DNA from: Bacteroidota bacterium | GTDB lineage: Bacteria; Bacteroidota; Bacteroidia; Bacteroidales; Lentimicrobiaceae | Assembly (NCBI GenBank): GCA_023441805.1 | Contig: JAEZNO010000001.1 | Location: 1-64,000 of the forward strand | DNA length: 64,000 nucleotides | Direction of reading: 5' to 3' | Program-made: the position numbers and the translations under genes | In this document: positions 18,314 through 29,100 of the stretch, in pieces | Position numbering within the stretch: the first letter of the stretch is position 1 | Layout: each line of letters opens with the position of its first letter | The notes under the pieces: generated by a model | Database searches by the model: none | The model's input: the letters and a program-made list of their open reading frames with translations, nothing else | What the model was told of the DNA's origin: nothing

Positions 18314-18512
18314 GGAAATTTAAGTACTCACCATTACATCCTGACCTATCCTGTTTACTGTTGAACAATCAATGCAGTAAGCTGTTTGTTTTCAGTCTTA
18401 TATCTCCTGCAAGCAGGTGAATGATATTGACTTTTTGCAACCTGACCATCTGAAGCATTTCTCCCTCATGCATTTGAGGAGTAGATTAAGATATTGGTAA
18501 TAGTCAAGCAAA

Positions 18513-21500
18513 ATGCCTGCATTGAATCGTCTGCTGTCCTTGCTGATGGTGGTATCTTCATTATTGATACCATTGAATCATATAATTGCTCAGCAAGTAC
18601 CGGTGAATCTTAAGCAGTATACTGAAGCTGACGGATTACCAAGTTCACAGATATATAAGCTGATCACTGATCAATTTGGGTACATCTGGATTGGAACCAT
18701 AAATGGTTTAGCAAAGTATGATGGTCAGGAATTTCTTCGATTCTATAGTAATCCCAATGATAGTACTGCCTTCAGGGGCTTGAATGTATGGTCGATTTTT
18801 GAAGATCGCAAAGGATTTATCTGGATATCCAGCGGTCCATCCTTCCTTAATAGATATGATCCGGCAACACGAACTTTTAAACACTATAAATTTACTCACC
18901 TCATTGATCATTCAGCCAATATTGAACCCGGAATTTCAACCATTATAGAAGATAAAACAGGAAGGGTATATTTTGGAGTAAACACAAACTATGGTGAGCG
19001 AATCTCAACCGGACTCCTATTCTATAATGAACAAAACGACCGTATTGAGAAGGTCAATTCTAATATCGGTAACTTAATAAACAGTGCTGCTGATCGTGAC
19101 AGTAACATTTACATACTCGGCTTGAATGGATTGTTTAGGATCTCTGAAACCGGAATGCCTGAAAAAGTGATGCTTCCTTTAAATGAACTTAATTCAGAAA
19201 AAGAATTCTTTAACAGTATTATCAGCGATAAAAATGGAAATATCTGGGCAATAACAAATACCATAAGGGTCTTTAAATACGATGCAAGTATTAAAACTTA
19301 CAAATCGTACGACCCTCCTGGTAAAGGATACAATTACAATTACCCGAATACAGCACTTGATTCAGACGGTAAAATATGGATTGGCACTAATAAAGGCCTT
19401 CTGTCATTTGATCCTGAAACAGGATTATTTGATTCAATAAATGAGTCAGCTAATGAATATCTGCGCAATTCAGGCATTCTTTCACTGAATTTTGATTCAT
19501 TTGGATCATTATGGATAGGAACCTTTTCAGGTGGCCTTTTTCGCTATGACGGTAAAAGCTTGTTTGATGCGTATCGGTATGAGCCGGGAAGTAAGAATTC
19601 AATAACACAGGGATGGGCGAATAATGTATATGAAAGTGCTGATGGACGTATTTGGATATCTACAACCGGAGCCACCAATGAAGGTGGTATTAATGTAATT
19701 GACTTTAAAACCGGGATAGTTAAAAGCTACCCACTAACCTCCCTGAATAATCTTCTCTATATCCTTTTTGCATTTTATGAAATATCACCTGGCAAATTTT
19801 ATATAAGCACTAACAACGGCATTTATCTGTTCAATTCACATGTTCCTGAAATTAAGGAAAGAATCAGATTACCCGGAATCGCCGACAGTGTTTTCATTCA
19901 TCATTTTCACAAGGATAAACGAGGGACCCTTTGGCTTTGCACTTTTGATGGATTATTTGGTAAGGGCCCTGAAGATCAATATTTCAAGATGTATGATCTT
20001 AGCAAGTCTGAAGGTTCAAATGTTTCCAGCAACGAGGTTACATATCTTTATGAGGATGAAGGAGGTCTGTGGCTTCTAACCAACAACGGCCTGTTCTATT
20101 ATGAATCCAAATCAGGCAATATCACACGACATGGTTTTAATAAAAAGGCTGAGAATGTCTTTATCAGTCAGGATGTTAATTCCTTCTATCTTGACAAAAA
20201 TGGTATAGCATGGGTGGGAACATGGCAGGGAGGATTAAATCGATATGATACCAAAACTGGCAAAATAAGAACTTATACAATGAACGATGGTCTTCCATCA
20301 ATGAGTGTTCAGGGGATTTTAGCTGACGAAGAGAATAATCTGATTTGGCTTAGCACTTTTGAAGGACTTAGCCGCTTTGATACAAAATCAGGAGAGTTTA
20401 GCAACTTCTCAATTGCTGACGGACTACCAAGTCAGCTTTTTGCTGATGGAGCAAGTATTGAAACTTCGGATGGAAGATTCGTATTTGGAAGTTCCGAAGG
20501 TGTAACAGTTATCAACTCCCGTGAATTAAAATCCAAAAGCCAGCCTCCACATATATTCCTCACCAATTTCAAGTTATTTGATAAGCCGGTTATCCCCGGC
20601 AAGAGTGCATTACTTGAAAGACCTATCTATGAAACAAAAGAGATCAAACTCAAGCACAACCAAAACACAATTACTATTGAATTTGATGCCATACATTACC
20701 GAAATCCTGCCCGTAACCGTTCAGCCTATATTCTTGAAAATTATGATAATCAATGGCGCGAGGTAGGTAGTCAGCATTTTGCTTTCTATTCAAATCTCCC
20801 TCCCGGTGAATATAAGTTCAGAGTTAAAGCTGCAAACAATAATGGAATATGGAATCTTAACGGGCCTGTGTTAAAGATTACAATCAGTCCGCCCTGGTGG
20901 AAAACTACCCGGGCGTATGTTGGTTATGCAATTTTATTTGTATTGCTTGCTTTAGCCGCCAATAGATACTTCAGGAACCGTATCATTAAGAAGGAACAGG
21001 AATATGCCCGGGCACGCGAATTAGAGCATGCCCGTGAAATAGAAAAAGCTTATAAAGAACTAAAAACTACACAGGCTCAATTAATTCAATTGGAGAAAAT
21101 GGCTTCTCTTGGTGAGTTAACTGCCGGTATTGCTCATGAAATCAAAAACCCTCTGAATTTCGTCAATAATTTCTCTGAGCTAAACACAGAGCTACTTAGT
21201 GAGCTGGTCGGTGAAATCAAAACCGGTAAGATTGATTCCTCACTCTCTCTGGCTGAAAACATTCGTGAAAATGAAGAAAAGATTAGCATACACGGCAAAA
21301 GAGCTGATTCGATCATTAAGGGAATGCTTCAGCACAGCAGGCTTAACGGTAACTTAGAGAAAACTGACATTAATTCACTTGTTGAAGAATATCTGCGACT
21401 TGCATATCATGGAATGCGTGCAAAAGACAAAAGCTTCAACACAACCATCATAACCGATTTTGATGAAAAAGTGGGCACTATTAGGGTAATTCCTCAGGAG

Positions 21501-21848
21501 ATAGGCAGAGTGATCCTTAATCTGCTTACTAATGCTTTCTATTCTGTATTGGAAAAAAGAAGAAAGTTTGGAGATGTTTATGAACCAATGGTTACTTTGA
21601 GTACTCACAAAAAAGATGACCATATTGAAATCAGCGTATCAGATAATGGTAATGGTATACCGGAACAAATAATTGATAAAATATTCTTGCCCTTCTTTAC
21701 TACAAAACCAACCGGTCAGGGAACCGGGCTTGGTTTGAGTATGAGTTATGATATCATAACTAAAGGTCATGGTGGTGAGCTTAAAGTTGAAACTCGTGAA
21801 GGGGAAGGTGCTGAATTTAAAATTCTTTTACCTCAAAATGGTGAGTGA
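18513..21848 (+). CDS. Reg_prop/Y_Y_Y sensor histidine kinase
   Basis: This 1111-residue membrane sensor has a signal peptide ending near NHIIAQQ. A large periplasmic two-propeller sensor of Reg_prop repeats follows (ITDQFGYIWIGTINGLAKYD, ASDGRIWIST-type motifs) to about residue 690. A Y_Y_Y domain (ENYDNQWREVGSQHFAFYSN) then leads to one membrane helix near 800-820. The kinase core has the phosphoacceptor His875 in ELTAGIAHEIKNPLNF and the ATP-binding boxes NLLTNAF, DNGNGIP and GTGLGLS. Unlike classical hybrid two-component proteins of this architecture it lacks a receiver and an AraC domain, so it must signal to a separate regulator. The stop codon overlaps the next start by one base. Confidence 0.93.
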   Translation: MPALNRLLSLLMVVSSLLIPLNHIIAQQVPVNLKQYTEADGLPSSQIYKLITDQFGYIWIGTINGLAKYDGQEFLRFYSNPNDSTAFRGLNVWSIFEDRKGFIWISSGPSFLNRYDPATRTFKHYKFTHLIDHSANIEPGISTIIEDKTGRVYFGVNTNYGERISTGLLFYNEQNDRIEKVNSNIGNLINSAADRDSNIYILGLNGLFRISETGMPEKVMLPLNELNSEKEFFNSIISDKNGNIWAITNTIRVFKYDASIKTYKSYDPPGKGYNYNYPNTALDSDGKIWIGTNKGLLSFDPETGLFDSINESANEYLRNSGILSLNFDSFGSLWIGTFSGGLFRYDGKSLFDAYRYEPGSKNSITQGWANNVYESADGRIWISTTGATNEGGINVIDFKTGIVKSYPLTSLNNLLYILFAFYEISPGKFYISTNNGIYLFNSHVPEIKERIRLPGIADSVFIHHFHKDKRGTLWLCTFDGLFGKGPEDQYFKMYDLSKSEGSNVSSNEVTYLYEDEGGLWLLTNNGLFYYESKSGNITRHGFNKKAENVFISQDVNSFYLDKNGIAWVGTWQGGLNRYDTKTGKIRTYTMNDGLPSMSVQGILADEENNLIWLSTFEGLSRFDTKSGEFSNFSIADGLPSQLFADGASIETSDGRFVFGSSEGVTVINSRELKSKSQPPHIFLTNFKLFDKPVIPGKSALLERPIYETKEIKLKHNQNTITIEFDAIHYRNPARNRSAYILENYDNQWREVGSQHFAFYSNLPPGEYKFRVKAANNNGIWNLNGPVLKITISPPWWKTTRAYVGYAILFVLLALAANRYFRNRIIKKEQEYARARELEHAREIEKAYKELKTTQAQLIQLEKMASLGELTAGIAHEIKNPLNFVNNFSELNTELLSELVGEIKTGKIDSSLSLAENIRENEEKISIHGKRADSIIKGMLQHSRLNGNLEKTDINSLVEEYLRLAYHGMRAKDKSFNTTIITDFDEKVGTIRVIPQEIGRVILNLLTNAFYSVLEKRRKFGDVYEPMVTLSTHKKDDHIEISVSDNGNGIPEQIIDKIFLPFFTTKPTGQGTGLGLSMSYDIITKGHGGELKVETREGEGAEFKILLPQNGE

Positions 21849-23806
21849 TGAAGAAACTTTTACCTTTTATATTGCTCTTAAGTGTTTTAAGTTCGTCAAC
21901 CGGACAGGATGTTGAGTTGATGAAAAAGCAATTGTCAGCCCTTCCCGATGATACTACCAAAGTTCAATTGCTATTCAACATCTTTGATCATTACAGATAC
22001 AATTCACCTGATACTGCACTAATTTATGTTCAGAAAGCACTCGATTTGTCAACTGCTAAGGAGTATCCTAAAGGAGTGGCACTGGCTCAATTATTCATGT
22101 GTGAAACCTTCTCAATGTTGGGGAATGATCCTCAGGCATTGAATTATGGATTTAAGGCTCTCAGTGGATTTGAGAAGCTAAAGGATACAATGGGTATTTG
22201 CAATACAAGTACCAGTATTGGCAATTTTTATGCAGCCCAAAATGATTATGCAAAGAGTCTAAAATATTATCATAAAGCATTAAGTACAATCGAACGTTAC
22301 CATGATCAATCCAATACACTCTACTTCTGGGGTGGTATTAGCGGAATTTATTTGAAGAACCGACAAATTGATTCGGCATTTTACTTTGCTGAAAAAGCCT
22401 ATTCAGCTGATACCAATTGGTGCTATGGATTACGACTAATGGCAACTGTAAATGCGGAAAAAGGTCTTACCGCGGATGCTTTCAGGTTTTTCAGATATGC
22501 GATGAAAGCAGCAATAAGAGAAAATCTCCCTGCTGATCTGATTGAAATTTATATTGGCATAGCCAAATTACACCGCATACTGGGTAATTCTGATTCAGCA
22601 GTATGGTATTCAACAAGAGCATTGTCTGCCATTCCTGAACACACTTATCCTTCAGGCATTCTTGAGCTTTCGCAAATGTTAAGTGATATCTATGAAGAAA
22701 AGCAGGATAAGGACAGTGCAATCAAATATCTCAAGCTAACCTCTGCCATCAAGGACGAGTTATATAATACTGAGAAGGTCAGGGCATTTCAGAATATCTC
22801 GTTTAACGAAGAACTTAAACGAAAAGAGATAGAGATGGCCAGAGCCGAAAGTCATGACAGGTTGCGTCTGTACCTGTTACTGGCCGGATTACTCGGACTG
22901 ATTATGATTGTAGTATTCCTCTACAGGAATAATCTGCAGAAAGAAAAAACAAACAAACAATTATCACAACAAAAACTAAGGGTTAATGAGGAGAAACTTA
23001 AAGCTGAAGCTGCACTTAGAGAACTAAAAGTTACACAAAGTCAGCTAATACAGTCTGAAAAGATGGCTTCACTTGGGGAGCTTACTGCCGGTATTGCTCA
23101 TGAAATTCAAAACCCATTGAATTTCGTTACTAACTTCTCTGAGGTAAGTGATGAGTTGCTTGAAGACATGAAAAGGGCACTCAATCGGAAAGATCTGGAT
23201 GAAGCACTTAATATTACACAAACAGTAAAGGATAACCTCCATCGGATTAACCATCACGGCAGAAGAGCTGATGCAATTGTCAAAGGGATGCTTTATCACA
23301 GCCGCAAAAGTTCAGGAGTAAAGGAGCCTACTGATATAAATGCCCTCATTGATGAATATCTGCGTCTTACTTATCATGGTCTACGGGCAAAAGACAAGAC
23401 TTTCAATGCATCAATGAAAGCAGATCTTGATCCTAAAATCAAAGAAATTAACGTAATGCCACAGGAGATTGGAAGAGTAATACTAAACCTCCTCGCAAAT
23501 GCTTTCTATGCTGTGAATGAAAAAAAGAAACAGACACTCAATGGCTATATTCCTTCAATTTCTGTTAAAACTAAAGACTTGGGAAAAGAAATTAATATAG
23601 AGATAAGAGATAATGGCATTGGGATATCCCAAAAAATACTTGATAAGATTTTCCAGCCATTCTTTACTACTAAGCCCACCGGCGAAGGTACAGGTTTAGG
23701 ATTATCACTATCATTTGATATCGTCACAAAGGGTCATGGTGGTTCAATGAAAGTAGAAACACAAGAAGGGGAAGGTACAGTATTCACCATTATTTTACCG
23801 AAATGA
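21848..23806 (+). CDS. TPR sensor histidine kinase
   Basis: This 652-residue sensor kinase has a signal peptide ending near SSSTGQD and about six tetratricopeptide repeats between residues 20 and 330 (DYAKSLKYYHKALSTIERYH is typical). A membrane helix (YLLLAGLLGLIMIVVFLY) and a coiled coil follow. The kinase core has the phosphoacceptor His418 (ELTAGIAHEIQNPLNF) and the boxes NLLANAFYAV, DNGIGIS and GTGLGLS. The core is nearly the same as that of the preceding kinase, so one gave rise to the other or both came from one source by domain shuffling. The ATG overlaps the preceding stop by one base; an in-frame GTG three bases earlier is possible. Confidence 0.93.
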   Translation: MKKLLPFILLLSVLSSSTGQDVELMKKQLSALPDDTTKVQLLFNIFDHYRYNSPDTALIYVQKALDLSTAKEYPKGVALAQLFMCETFSMLGNDPQALNYGFKALSGFEKLKDTMGICNTSTSIGNFYAAQNDYAKSLKYYHKALSTIERYHDQSNTLYFWGGISGIYLKNRQIDSAFYFAEKAYSADTNWCYGLRLMATVNAEKGLTADAFRFFRYAMKAAIRENLPADLIEIYIGIAKLHRILGNSDSAVWYSTRALSAIPEHTYPSGILELSQMLSDIYEEKQDKDSAIKYLKLTSAIKDELYNTEKVRAFQNISFNEELKRKEIEMARAESHDRLRLYLLLAGLLGLIMIVVFLYRNNLQKEKTNKQLSQQKLRVNEEKLKAEAALRELKVTQSQLIQSEKMASLGELTAGIAHEIQNPLNFVTNFSEVSDELLEDMKRALNRKDLDEALNITQTVKDNLHRINHHGRRADAIVKGMLYHSRKSSGVKEPTDINALIDEYLRLTYHGLRAKDKTFNASMKADLDPKIKEINVMPQEIGRVILNLLANAFYAVNEKKKQTLNGYIPSISVKTKDLGKEINIEIRDNGIGISQKILDKIFQPFFTTKPTGEGTGLGLSLSFDIVTKGHGGSMKVETQEGEGTVFTIILPK

Positions 23807-24186
23807 GTAGTAATATGAGAATATTGGTTGTGGATGATGAGAAGGATATTCAAACCTTATTTGAACAGAAGTTCAGAAAAGAAATCAGTAATAATATGGT
23901 TGAATTTGCTTTCGCATTTTCGGGACATGAAGCATTGGAATACCTTGAAAAAGAAAGTAATGTAAACCTGATATTATCAGATATCAACATGCCTGGTATG
24001 AGTGGCATTGAATTGCTTAAACAGGTAAAACACAAATTCCCTGAATCAGCACCGGAGGTATTCATGATTACAGCATACAGTGACAGCGAGAACAGCAAAG
24101 TGGCATCCAGTTTGGGTGCTCAGGCCATGTTCTCGAAACCAATAGATTTCAGTTTATTAAAGCAGAAACTTAACAACCTGGTATGA
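23803..24186 (+). CDS. Stand-alone response-regulator receiver
   Basis: This 127-residue protein consists of a single CheY-like receiver. It has the acidic pocket VVDDEKD, the phosphoacceptor Asp60 in LILSDINMPGMSG, the conserved Thr in MITAYSD and Lys in FSKPID. It has no output domain. It may act as a phosphate shuttle or sink, or by protein contact. Its start overlaps the kinase stop by four bases (ATGA), and the cyclase gene overlaps its own stop in the same way, so translation of all four genes is coupled. The nearest partners are therefore the two kinases before it. Confidence 0.93.
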   Translation: MSSNMRILVVDDEKDIQTLFEQKFRKEISNNMVEFAFAFSGHEALEYLEKESNVNLILSDINMPGMSGIELLKQVKHKFPESAPEVFMITAYSDSENSKVASSLGAQAMFSKPIDFSLLKQKLNNLV

Positions 24187-25217
24187 TGACCAAAATCCTT
24201 GTTGTGGATGATGAACCGGATTTGGAATTACTGGTAAAACAAAAATTCCGACAAAAAATCAGGGCTCAGGAGTATGAATTTGTTTTTGCCGTGAATGGCA
24301 AACATGCACTTGAACAGCTTGAAATTCATAATGATGTGGTTCTTGTGCTCAGTGACATAAATATGCCAGAAATGGATGGCTTGTCACTTCTATCACGCCT
24401 TAATGAAAAGAATCTTCTACTCAAGTCCGTTGTGGTTACGGCATATGGTGATATGGAAAACATCCGTACAGCCATGAACAGAGGTGCTTTTGATTTTATA
24501 ACCAAACCTGTAAACTTCGACGATCTGGAAGTAACAATTCAAAAAGCTATTGATCACGTAAACCAAATGAAGAAAACCGTGAAAGCCATCAAGGAAAATG
24601 ACATTCTTAAGATGTATGTTGATGAAGGTGTGCTGAATTTCATGCTGAGCAGCGAGTTCGAAGCTTCTTTAGTCCAGAATGAAACAGTCGAGGCTACTGT
24701 GGCTTTCATGGATATATGTGGTTTCACGACTATTAGTGAAGTCGAATCCCCAAATAAAGTAGTGAGCCTGCTGAACAGCTATTTCGACTTAATGGTAACC
24801 GAAATCATCAATCAAAAGGGAATCATTGATAAATTCATCGGTGATTGTATAATGGCAGTATTCAAAGGACCGTATCATCTCGACAGGGCTCTTGAGGCAT
24901 GTTTGACCATTCGAAATAAAATCGAACACCTGCCTCGTGATAATAATTTTACCCCTCAGGTTTCAATTGGAATCAACAGTGGTGAAATGATCTCCGGAAA
25001 TATTGGTTCAACTACTCTTCGAAGACTTGATTATACAGTTATCGGCGATACTGTAAATGTTGCTGAACGACTTCAGGGTTCAGCCAGGGATGGTCAGATA
25101 CTTATTACTCAGGATTGCTATGAAAAAGTGAAACAATCATTCAACTGTCGTCTTCTCGGACCAGTTAACCTGAAAAATAAATCCAGGGAAGTGATTGTTT
25201 ATGAGGTAGTCGATTAA
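24183..25217 (+). CDS. Response regulator with class III adenylate cyclase output
   Basis: This 344-residue protein joins a receiver (phosphoacceptor Asp58 in VLSDINMPEMDGLS, Lys in FITKPVNF) by a short helical linker to a class III nucleotide cyclase domain. The cyclase has both metal-binding Asp residues (Asp177 in VAFMDICGF, Asp221 in KFIGDCIMAVF) and the transition-state Asn292 and Arg296 in GDTVNVAERL. Lys217 and Thr285 fit the pair that selects ATP in cyanobacterial-type adenylate cyclases, so cAMP rather than cGMP is the likely product. Phosphorylation by one or both upstream kinases would control cAMP synthesis. All catalytic residues are present, so the enzyme should be active. Confidence 0.92.
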   Translation: MMTKILVVDDEPDLELLVKQKFRQKIRAQEYEFVFAVNGKHALEQLEIHNDVVLVLSDINMPEMDGLSLLSRLNEKNLLLKSVVVTAYGDMENIRTAMNRGAFDFITKPVNFDDLEVTIQKAIDHVNQMKKTVKAIKENDILKMYVDEGVLNFMLSSEFEASLVQNETVEATVAFMDICGFTTISEVESPNKVVSLLNSYFDLMVTEIINQKGIIDKFIGDCIMAVFKGPYHLDRALEACLTIRNKIEHLPRDNNFTPQVSIGINSGEMISGNIGSTTLRRLDYTVIGDTVNVAERLQGSARDGQILITQDCYEKVKQSFNCRLLGPVNLKNKSREVIVYEVVD

Positions 25218-25246
25218 CCTTTAACCGCCACTGTTGTTCATTTAAG

Positions 25247-25254
25247 TATCTTTG
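25247..25254 (+). promoter_or_regulatory. Putative -7 box upstream of the DUF3108 gene
   Basis: TATCTTTG is a full TAnnTTTG match in the 75-base gap after the cyclase gene, about 38 bases before the next start. It suggests a separate transcript for DUF3108 and the macroglobulin. Confidence 0.55.
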
Positions 25255-25292
25255 GAACACTTTTTGCAAAAGCTAAGTAAAATTGAATTTTA

Positions 25293-26117
25293 ATGAGATC
25301 AATGTATCCCATCAAGGCTAAGTTTACATTCATATTTTTAATTCTGACATTACCAGTTTTACTTAGCGGCCAACCCGTTCGCCAGGTTGAAAATACAGCA
25401 TTCAAGCGTGGTGAAAAATTGACTTTTCGTGTTTATTACCATTCTATGCTTACCGGCAAAGTAACTGCCGGACAGGCTCAAATAGAAGTAAAAAATAAAA
25501 AAACTACCAAGAAGAACCGCCCGGTTTATCATATTGTCGGAACCGGTGAATCGAAAGGAGCATTTGATCTCTTTTTTAAAGTGAGGGATCGCTTTGAAAC
25601 ATATATCGATGAGGAAGGATTGTTTCCCTGGGAATTTGTACGACGCACACGTGAAGGGGGTTATAAAAAAGATGATGATGTTACATTCGAACAGTTTAAC
25701 AATCTTGCAATCAGCCGAAATGCTGTAAAACGGGTTCCGGATAATATTCAGGATATAGTTTCAGTATTTTATTATGCCCGCACGCTGAATGTTGAAGGAA
25801 TCAAACCCGGCGATTCATTTCCACTTTCATTTTTTCTTGATGATTCTGTTTATGTATCCAAGATCATATTTCTTGGACGTGAACAAATAAAAACCGAACT
25901 TGGTACATTTAATTGTCTTAAATTTAAACCCATGGTTGCGACCGGTGAGGTATTTAAAGAACCCTACCCTATGCAACTTTGGGTAACAGATGATAAAAAC
26001 CGGATTCCTGTACTTATGCAATCAGCCGTAATTGTCGGTTCGGTGAAAATGGAGCTCATTTCTTACGAGAATATCCTTAATCCCATAACTGCATGGATTC
26101 CTAACGGAAAAAAATGA
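25293..26117 (+). CDS. DUF3108-containing exported protein
   Basis: This 274-residue protein has a signal peptide ending near VLLSGQ. It matches the DUF3108 pattern: an early strand KRGEKLTFRVYYHSMLTGKV, then VYHIVGTGESKGAFDLFFKVRDR, and a late ELGTFNCLKFKPMV, with PMQLWVTDDKNRIPVLMQ close to the end. The family is thought to form a beta-barrel-like fold in the periplasm; its function is unknown. It lies 32 bases ahead of the alpha-2-macroglobulin gene and probably shares its transcript. A second in-frame Met at the fourth codon is an equally possible start. Confidence 0.82.
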   Translation: MRSMYPIKAKFTFIFLILTLPVLLSGQPVRQVENTAFKRGEKLTFRVYYHSMLTGKVTAGQAQIEVKNKKTTKKNRPVYHIVGTGESKGAFDLFFKVRDRFETYIDEEGLFPWEFVRRTREGGYKKDDDVTFEQFNNLAISRNAVKRVPDNIQDIVSVFYYARTLNVEGIKPGDSFPLSFFLDDSVYVSKIIFLGREQIKTELGTFNCLKFKPMVATGEVFKEPYPMQLWVTDDKNRIPVLMQSAVIVGSVKMELISYENILNPITAWIPNGKK

Positions 26118-26149
26118 CCATTTTACTTGTACATTGAAATTCACCCAAT

Positions 26150-29100
26150 ATGAGACATTTCCTACAACCTGTCAGCCTCATCGTAATATTCCTATGGGCT
26201 TCTTTTTCATTTGCCCAACAGGTAAAACCTTCCGTAAGGCCTAATAATCCACAAAATATGTTATCAAATGATGATAATGATCCCCGATTGAAACAAGTTG
26301 ATTCTTTATCCTCAAAGGGATTGCCGCAATCTGCATTGAAGCTTGTAGCTGATATAATGCAAGATGCGCTAAAGAAAAGCGACCACCCACAATATCTTAA
26401 AGCTAACCTCTATGAGCTTAAGCTGCGATCAGAATTCGAGGAAAATTACCTGATCAATTATATCAATGAACGAGAGAAAATATTATCCTGTGGTAATCTT
26501 ACTCAACCGATCACTCAAATTTTACACTCTATATTGGGTGATCTTTATTGGCAATACTATTCCATGAACCGACATGTTATTCTGGACCGGACAGTGGTAG
26601 ATAATTACTCTGATACTGAAGACATTAAATCATCCATTCTGGCAGGTGCTTTACCAGTCGATAAATGGGATATCAATATGTTCATCAAAGTCGTCAGTGA
26701 ACATTTCAACCTGTCATTATTAAATCCTCAGATACTGCAAAACATCCCTCTTAAAGGGTACTACTCAATTATAATTCCAGGTGAAAATTCAATAATCTAC
26801 CGTCCTACCCTCTTTGATTTCCTGGCACATCGTGCCGTTGATTTCTTTATGAATGATGAATCTTCCATTACTAAACCTGTTTATCTGTATGTAATGAAAG
26901 ATCCACAATTGCTGTCTGATGCAGGCACCTTTGTCAAGCTTGAGTTTGAGACAAAGGACAGTCTTTCATTCCAACTTCAGGCATTAAAGATCTTCAGGCA
27001 AATAATACAGCTTCATTTGACTGATACTGATGCAGAGCCATTGGTTGATGCGGATCTCAAACGCCTCGAATTTGTCTATAAGAGTATCAACATCCCAGAA
27101 AAAGACAGCCTTTACCTAAATAACTTACTAACTCTCGAGAAGAAATATTCTGGCAAACCGGTTGCTGCAATGATAATGGAAAAAATAGCCCGATATTACT
27201 TTGATGCACCTGAGCCTCCTGTCAGAATCTTGAAAAGTACTGTGCTTTCCACAAGAACAGTTGATTATGTCAAGGCAAAGGAGTGGTGCCAAAAAGCAAT
27301 AAACCTATATCCTGAAACCGATGCAGCTAAAAACTGCAGGATAATGATCAAGCAAATTGAACAACCGTACATTGAATTTAAAACCAATGAGGTTGTTATT
27401 CCTGATGAAGCATTTCCAATTCTGCTTACTTATAAAAACCTGAAGAAAGTATGGTTTAGACTAGTAAGAAGTGTTGATCTCTCAGAAAGGGAAATGTACT
27501 CAAACAGAGAACAAACCATCAAGAAACTCCTGAATGCAACAGTTGTAAAAGCATGGTCAGAAAACATCCCTGATAAGGGTGATTATAAAACCCTGAATAT
27601 TGAACTGATACAACCACCACTGCACTCGGGAAATTACTTTCTCCTGGCTTCGACCACTGAAAACTTCAGTGCAAAGGATTCAACCATTGCCTTCTCTGCT
27701 TTACAAGTCAGTAATTTAGCTTATATAAGCAGAAATGCACCTGATGGTTCAGGATTGGTTTATGTGCTTAACCGTAAAAACGGAAAACCTGTTAAAGGCG
27801 TTGATGTTCAATCATTCACAATGAATTACGACTACAACACCAGGAAATATACCCGCCAAAACAGAGAACGATATACTACAAAAGAAGACGGTTCATTTGT
27901 AATTAAAGCACCTGCTGCCAACCAAAATGCAAATCTTTCATTTGAATTCAGGTATAAAAAAGATACGCTGGTAGCAACAAATTACTTTGCCCTTTACAAC
28001 AGAAGTCGCTATGGAGGTGAACGTGAGCATGTGCAGACTTTTTTCTTTTCCGACAGGGCAATTTACCGTCCCGGTCAGCCTGTTTACTTCAAAGGAATTG
28101 TTGTTAAGAACAGCAAGAAGGAATCAGCAATCCTTCCAGGTCACAAAACAACCGTTACTCTGTATGATGTTAACGGACAAAAATTAAGCAGCCAGGATGT
28201 TACTTCAGGTGAATATGGCTCATTTAGCGGCTCGTTCATTATACCATCAGCCGGTCTCACCGGTCAGATGAGGATTGCAAATGAAACGGGGTCTCTCTTT
28301 TTCAATGTAGAAGAATATAAACGTCCAAAATTTGAGGTCACGTTTAAAGAAATCGACAGTACTTTTAAATTAAACCAGCAGGTTGAAGTAACCGGCGAAG
28401 CACTCTCATATTCAGGTACTGTACTTAGCGATGCAACCGTTAACTTCAGGGTTGTACGAAGCATAGTCATGCCTTTCTATCGTGGTGGCTATCTATTTGA
28501 GGATCTGAGAATTTGGCCCCCATATAAATCAGCTGAAGCAGAAATTATTAACGGAACCACAAAAGCCAGCGAGGATGGAACCTTCAAAATCACTTTCACA
28601 GCTTTAGCTGACCCGGATAATTATGGAAAAGAAAACCAAAACTATACTTTCCAAATTTACGCTGATGTAACTGACATAAACGGAGAAACCCAATCGGGAC
28701 AGACATCTGTTAATATCAGCAATAAAGCTTTAATACTCTCATCTGATATACCTGATGAAATCAACTCTAAGGAAGTAAAACAAATCATAGTCAAATCAAC
28801 TAATCTGAATGGTAAGAAAGTACCTGCCTCGGTAAAAGTTGACCTGCATAAACTAAAGGATGGTGAACTTCTGATACCAAGAAAATGGGATGTTCCTGAC
28901 ACCCTGATGTATACAAGAGAAGAGCTTAAGTCAAGACTTCCATATTATCCTTATATGGATGAACTTGAAAAACAAGTAAACTGGCGTGAATATAAATCTG
29001 AAATTAAACCTGAAAAGGAAAAATTGATATACTCAACGACTGTCAATACATTAAATGACAGCCTATTAAATCTTAAAGACCTTAACCTTGAGCCGGGCAG

